DNA from: Hymenobacter arizonensis
Lineage (GTDB): Bacteria > Bacteroidota > Bacteroidia > Cytophagales > Hymenobacteraceae
Length of the DNA stretch: 64,000 nt
Assembly: GCF_900115775.1 (NCBI RefSeq)
Contig: NZ_FOXS01000002.1
Location: 1,203,214-1,267,213, forward strand
Direction: 5' to 3'
How positions within the stretch are numbered: the first letter of the stretch is position 1; each line of letters opens with the position of its first letter. Shown here piece after piece: positions 60,402-64,000 of this stretch. A program made the position numbers and the translations under genes. The notes below the pieces were generated by a model. That model made no database searches and was not told the origin of the DNA. It was given only the letters and a program-made list of their open reading frames with translations.

Positions 60402-61670
60402 ATGTACGTCCGCACCGCTGCACTTCGGCTGTTCCCAGCCGCGCTGCTTCTACTGACTGCCTGCTCCGAGTCGAATACCAAATCCGACACAGCTGCCACC
60501 GGAGAAACCATGGCTTCCACCGCAGATGCCATCGATTCCACCAAATCGCCCTCGCCAAGCGCAGCTTCCGCACGTCCCAATCGCTCAGCCGTACCCGATA
60601 CCAGCTACGCTCAGGATGTCGCGGCTTATCTCGGCGGCCTGCGCCCCAGCCAAAAGAGCAACCTCACTACGCTGGCCGAGCAGCCTGCTTGGCAGGCTTT
60701 CGCCAAAGACCAAGACAAAAGCTGGGATAAATACCGCGCCACCCACACCACCAACATGACTAAGTGGGCCAGCACCGAACTCGACGAAGTGCACCGCAGT
60801 AGTCCCACCGTCTTCTATCCCTTCAGCGGCCCCGATTTCCTGAACGTCTTCACGATGTTCCCCACTAGCCAAACCTACGTGCTGATGGGGCTCGAGCCCG
60901 TTGGGAGTGTACCCGTGCGGGCCTCCCTGGAAAACCCTGCCTTGTTCCCAGCCGTCAAAGCATCCCTTTGGTCAGTTCTGAACTTCAGCTTCTTCCGTAC
61001 CAACGACATGGCCGTCGACCTAAAATCCGTAGAGCTCGACGGTGCCCTGCCACTCCTGATGCTCTTCGCTGCCCGCACCGGTAACCAAATTACCGCCATT
61101 CGCCCCGTGCAGCTCGATGCCGCCGGCCAGCTTCTCGACGCACCCACTGATACCACCCAGGCTGCCAGCCCTAACCAAAAGTCAGCGTTAGCTAAATCTG
61201 TCCCCGGCGTCGAAATGAAGCTGCGCGGCCCCGACGGTCAGCCTAAAACTGTCTATTATTTCTCCACCGACCTCAGCAACCATGGCCTGCAAGTCAAGCC
61301 GGCTCCCATTCAGTTTGTGCGCTCCCTTGGCCCTCTGACCACCTATGTCAAGTCGGCTACGTATCTAATGCACAAACTCTATTTCAGCGAGGTACGTCGG
61401 CTGGTGTTGCGCCACAGCCGCTACATCCTGCAAGACGATTCTGGCATTGCCATGAAATTCTTTCAAAAAGGTGCGTGGCAATTCAATTACTATGGCACTT
61501 ACAAGCGTCCCATCAACTTATTCGCCAAACACTATCAGCCCGAGCTCACGGCTGCCTATACCGATTCTACTCACCGCCCCAAGTCCCTGCCCTTCGGTAC
61601 CGGCTACAACTGGCGCCAGACAGATTCCAACCTGCTACTAGCCCGCCGCCTAATTCCTCTGGCTGATTAA
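60402..61670 (+). CDS. Lipoprotein of unknown function
   Basis: A 422-residue lipoprotein. The signal (RTAALRLFPAALLLLTAC) ends in a lipobox LLTAC with Cys near residue 22, followed by a Ser/Thr-rich linker to about residue 65. The mature part has YFPF/FTMFP-like aromatic patches (VFYPFSGPDFLNVFTMFPTS), YVLMGLEPVGSVP, NFSFFRTNDMAVDL, and a late QFVRSLGPLTTYVKSATYLMH and SGIAMKFFQKGAWQFNYYGT. This looks like a family of uncharacterised Bacteroidota lipoproteins, but I cannot name it. Followed by a hairpin and then the serine hydrolase, 68 nt away. Confidence 0.8.
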   Translation: MYVRTAALRLFPAALLLLTACSESNTKSDTAATGETMASTADAIDSTKSPSPSAASARPNRSAVPDTSYAQDVAAYLGGLRPSQKSNLTTLAEQPAWQAFAKDQDKSWDKYRATHTTNMTKWASTELDEVHRSSPTVFYPFSGPDFLNVFTMFPTSQTYVLMGLEPVGSVPVRASLENPALFPAVKASLWSVLNFSFFRTNDMAVDLKSVELDGALPLLMLFAARTGNQITAIRPVQLDAAGQLLDAPTDTTQAASPNQKSALAKSVPGVEMKLRGPDGQPKTVYYFSTDLSNHGLQVKPAPIQFVRSLGPLTTYVKSATYLMHKLYFSEVRRLVLRHSRYILQDDSGIAMKFFQKGAWQFNYYGTYKRPINLFAKHYQPELTAAYTDSTHRPKSLPFGTGYNWRQTDSNLLLARRLIPLAD

Positions 61671-61693
61671 TCTTCTAGCAAAAGCAGCCTCAC

Positions 61694-61721
61694 AGGGCCG
61701 TGGTGGCAACACCACGGCCCT
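61694..61721 (+). terminator. Hairpin terminator after the lipoprotein gene
   Basis: AGGGCCGTGGTG pairs perfectly with CACCACGGCCCT around a GCAA tetraloop, followed by TTCTATTTT, a weak T tract. It ends 17 nt before the next start codon. Confidence 0.75.
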
Positions 61722-61738
61722 TTCTATTTTATCCTCCT

Positions 61739-63103
61739 ATGAAAACGCCCTATAAACCGACGTTCCTACGCTCCTATATAATAGGCGCAACCCTATTACT
61801 ATCTACAACTGCCATACTTGCTTTAGCCAAATCGATACATTCTCTTCCGCAAACCCCCCTTTTCTATCAGTCAGAGGATATATCTGTCAGAAAACAGAGT
61901 GCATCGTCAACCAGCAATGATTCCCCTCTATTAGACAGCCTCCTCCGCGCCACTCCGCAATTAGCTCGCGTTGCCACCAATCCTAACTACGAGCTTCAAA
62001 TCATCTACACCCAAATAAATCGCGACGCCCAAAATCGCCCCAGTTTCATTCCCCACACCTTCCATCTCAACGCTAGCCAGTACTTCAATCCCGCCAGTTT
62101 AGTAAAGCTCCCGGTAGCAGTCCTTTCTCTCGAAAAACTCAATGCCATCAACAAAACTGGAATTACCCGTAATACTATCTTAGCCACTGGAGTCGCGTTC
62201 CGCTGCCAAACGCCCGTTCGCTTCGCCGCCCCCGCCGACTCTGACCAAGCCGCCACCGTTGGTAACTACATCAAGCGAATATTGCTCATTAGCGACAACC
62301 TCGCCTACAATCGCCTCTACGAATTCCTCGGCCAGCGCCCCCTCAACGAGCGTCTTGCCCAGCTTGGTTATCCCAACTCGCGCATCACCCGCCGCTTTGT
62401 CCCCTGCGACACCACCGCCAATCGCCACACCAACCCCATCAGCTTTCATACCCGCCAGGGGGATACCTTATATAAGGAGTCGGCCAAATTCAACCCGCGT
62501 CCCTATACCAGTCCCCTCGGCCCAGTCCTCAAGGGCCGCGCCCACCAGGCCGGTGGCCGCATCATCCCCAAGCCCTACGATTTCACTATCGCCAATCACC
62601 TCCCTCTGGCCGATATCACCTCCCTACTACAAAGCATTCTCTTCCCTGCTACTGTTCCCCCCAACCAGCGCCCCAACCTCACCGCTGCCGATTACAGCTT
62701 CCTGCGTCGCTACCTCCACGCAACCCCGCACCAATCCGGCTTCCAGCCATATACCCCAGCGCGCTATTTCGACGCATATAAGAAGTATCTCTATTACGGC
62801 CGAAACTCCAAGCTACCTCATCAACCCGGGCTTCGCATCTACAACATTGTAGGCATGTCTCACGGCTACCTCTCCGACGTCGCCTATTTCGCCGATTCCC
62901 TGCGCCAATCAGAATTTATGCTCAGCGCTGTTCTGTACGTCAACCGCAACGGCATCATCAACGACGGTACCTACGAATACGAGTCCATCGGCCTACCCTT
63001 TCTAGCCCAATTAGGCCGCACCATTCATGAGTACGAAGCCCAACGTCCCCGTCAATTCCGACCTAATCTGTCCGCATTTTTAACAGCTGAGCTAAGCCGC
63101 TAA
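61739..63103 (+). CDS. Serine hydrolase, class A beta-lactamase-like
   Basis: A 454-residue secreted or anchored protein (hydrophobic segment about 10-32). NPASLVKLPVAVLSLEKL carries the SxxK motif with Ser120 and Lys123, and LLISDNLAYNRLYEFLG the SDN motif at about 185-187, both normal for the penicilloyl-serine transferase fold. A clear KTG motif is not seen; the region NIVGMSHGYLSDVAYFAD near residue 370 takes its place. The protein is much longer than true class A beta-lactamases (about 290), so a peptidoglycan hydrolase or non-lactamase role is as likely. Its DNA is visibly richer in A and T at wobble positions than its neighbours. No terminator before the rRNA promoters. Confidence 0.8.
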   Translation: MKTPYKPTFLRSYIIGATLLLSTTAILALAKSIHSLPQTPLFYQSEDISVRKQSASSTSNDSPLLDSLLRATPQLARVATNPNYELQIIYTQINRDAQNRPSFIPHTFHLNASQYFNPASLVKLPVAVLSLEKLNAINKTGITRNTILATGVAFRCQTPVRFAAPADSDQAATVGNYIKRILLISDNLAYNRLYEFLGQRPLNERLAQLGYPNSRITRRFVPCDTTANRHTNPISFHTRQGDTLYKESAKFNPRPYTSPLGPVLKGRAHQAGGRIIPKPYDFTIANHLPLADITSLLQSILFPATVPPNQRPNLTAADYSFLRRYLHATPHQSGFQPYTPARYFDAYKKYLYYGRNSKLPHQPGLRIYNIVGMSHGYLSDVAYFADSLRQSEFMLSAVLYVNRNGIINDGTYEYESIGLPFLAQLGRTIHEYEAQRPRQFRPNLSAFLTAELSR

Positions 63104-63209
63104 ATTTTTTCGACGAAATCCCCTTTGATAAGTCGCTGATTTATACTTGCCACTAATAATAAACCGTCCCATGACTGGCTCAACAAGCAATAATCTTTGC
63201 TTTGACCTT

Positions 63210-63238
63210 TTGCATCTCGAAAAAACCTCCTACTTTTG
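63210..63238 (+). promoter_or_regulatory. rRNA operon promoter P1
   Basis: TTG (63210-63212) and TACTTTTG (63231-63238) with an 18-nt spacer; followed by CAGTCCCAAAACG. Confidence 0.7.
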
Positions 63239-63387
63239 CAGTCCCAAAACGTCAAACGGACTACTGGGTTTCTCTGAACGTAAGCTCTTGAGAAAATTTG
63301 AAAGTTATGGAACTCCCCTTGAAGTTTGTTTGTCTTGCTTCTCGTGCTGCCTGAGCAAAGTCCTAGAAAATAAATTTTCGAGAGCTG

Positions 63388-63419
63388 TTGCGAAAGCCGA
63401 AAAAGTTACCGTACCTTTG
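63388..63419 (+). promoter_or_regulatory. rRNA operon promoter P2
   Basis: TTG (63388-63390) and TACCTTTG (63412-63419) with a 21-nt spacer; followed by CACCCCGCTTC. Confidence 0.7.
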
Positions 63420-63493
63420 CACCCCGCTTCAATAGGAGGCGAAACGAATTGAAAAGCGAAAAAGAAAAATCCTAAAAAATTTTCCTCTGCAGC

Positions 63494-63523
63494 TTGACAA
63501 ATGAAAAATCTCTCTTACCTTTG
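63494..63523 (+). promoter_or_regulatory. rRNA operon promoter P3
   Basis: TTG (63494-63496) and TACCTTTG (63516-63523) with a 19-nt spacer; followed by CACTCCCAAATCG. Exact match to the Bacteroidota consensus, about 235 nt before mature 16S. Confidence 0.75.
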
Positions 63524-63757
63524 CACTCCCAAATCGAAAGAAGGGAATTGAAAGAAAGAAGACATCGGCCAAATAGGCCACACTGTTAACCCAACTGGGG
63601 TTGGCACACGTTCTTTGAATGTTTGGAAAAGACAAATTGGTAAGACCTGCTTTTAGCAGGTTGACAACCGAGCGTAACATAGAAGATGAACTCGTTATAT
63701 ACGAGTCGGATTCGCACTCGACATCAGCCCGTGTTCGCACGGGTGTAGGAATATTTT
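63524..63757 (+). other. 16S rRNA leader with boxA-like site and three hairpins
   Basis: The transcribed leader holds GTTCTTTGAATG (63610-63621), the boxA-like antitermination sequence usual before Bacteroidota rRNA genes; hairpin ACCTGC-TTTTA-GCAGGT (63645-63661); hairpin ACTCGT-TATAT-ACGAGT (63690-63706); and CCCGTG-TTCG-CACGGG (63728-63743), a perfect stem with a UUCG tetraloop 15 nt before 16S, probably part of the processing region. Open frames here are not genes. Confidence 0.75.
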
Positions 63758-64000
63758 ACAATGGAGAGTTTGATCTTGGCTCAGGATGAACGCTAGCGGC
63801 AGGCCTAATACATGCAAGTCGAACGGTTCTTAGCAATAGGAATAGTGGCGCACGGGTGCGTAACGCGTAACCAACCTACCCAGTTCTGGGGGATAGCCCG
63901 CCGAAAGGCGGATTAATACCGCATAAGACCATAGAGTGGCATCACTTCGTGGTTAAAGATTTATTGGAATTGGATGGGGTTGCGTGCCATTAGCTAGTTG
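63758..64000 (+). rRNA. rrs: 16S ribosomal RNA, 5' part (cut by window end)
   Basis: AGAGTTTGAT starts at 63765 (position 8 in E. coli numbering), then GGCTCAGGATGAACGCTAGC and GGCAGGCCTAATACATGCAA, both typical of Bacteroidota, and GTGGCGCACGGGTGCGTAAC. About 243 nt of some 1500 are present. Mature 5' end estimated at 63758. The variable region agrees with Hymenobacter-like Cytophagales by eye. Confidence 0.97.

Noticed and set aside
63147..63740. Short open frames in the region before 16S rRNA
   Set aside because: They cross the three rRNA promoters and the leader hairpins and show no protein-like features.

Overview
The window is about 64 kb of chromosome from a high-GC member of the Bacteroidota, most like Hymenobacter or a close relative in the Cytophagales. 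Four things point there: the partial 16S rRNA gene at the right edge, promoters of the TTG-N19-21-TAnnTTTG type, two secreted proteases ending in type IX secretion (T9SS) sorting domains, and many small outer-membrane beta-barrel genes. No virus, plasmid, transposase or CRISPR array is visible. Function calls rest on reading motifs and gene order; no database search was run.

Layout. (1) 0-10.5 kb: a uronate catabolism cluster on the + strand: altronate dehydratase (uxaA), uronate isomerase (uxaC), KDG kinase (kdgK), KDPG aldolase (eda), a hexuronate MFS transporter, a small secreted SnoaL/DUF4440-like protein, fructose-1,6-bisphosphatase (fbp) and a secreted two-lobed alpha/beta-hydrolase. 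Galacturonate would pass through tagaturonate, altronate, KDG and KDPG to pyruvate and glyceraldehyde-3-phosphate; fbp then allows sugar synthesis. The tagaturonate reductase step is not in the window. Hairpin repeats sit in four of the intergenic gaps. (2) 11-18 kb: two convergent M36 (fungalysin-type) metalloprotease paralogues with PA inserts and T9SS tails, each preceded by AT-rich DNA. (3) 18-32 kb: DJ-1/PfpI protein, aldehyde dehydrogenase, OprO/P-type porin, Gfo/Idh/MocA oxidoreductase, an 1829-residue secreted protein of unknown function, plsY, a small secreted protein and an M20 peptidase.

(4) 32-48 kb: an envelope region. Seven tandem paralogous beta-barrel genes on the - strand, six of them with their own terminator, are followed by a PagL-like lipid A deacylase (+) and a long - strand series: Wzi/RemB-like outer-membrane protein, small conserved protein, MsbA-like ABC exporter, two small membrane proteins, gmhA, yifB/comM and pyrD. 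(5) 48-63 kb: housekeeping genes: upp, a small membrane protein, a DEAD-box helicase, tRNA-His, a PfkB kinase, an M61 peptidase, rpmH-rnpA-ctpA, tsaB, a DUF2480 protein, an APC permease, a lipoprotein and a class A beta-lactamase-like serine hydrolase. (6) 63.1-64 kb: an rRNA operon start with three tandem promoters, a structured leader and the first ~243 nt of 16S rRNA.

The most distinctive structures are the tandem beta-barrel array, the large unknown secreted protein, and at least four families of long intergenic hairpin repeats. Members of two of these hairpin families carry the same ~19-nt internal module, and in one of them it is present in both arms so that pairing is kept. Repeat sequence also supplies the stop codon of tsaB and probably the 5' end of rnpA.
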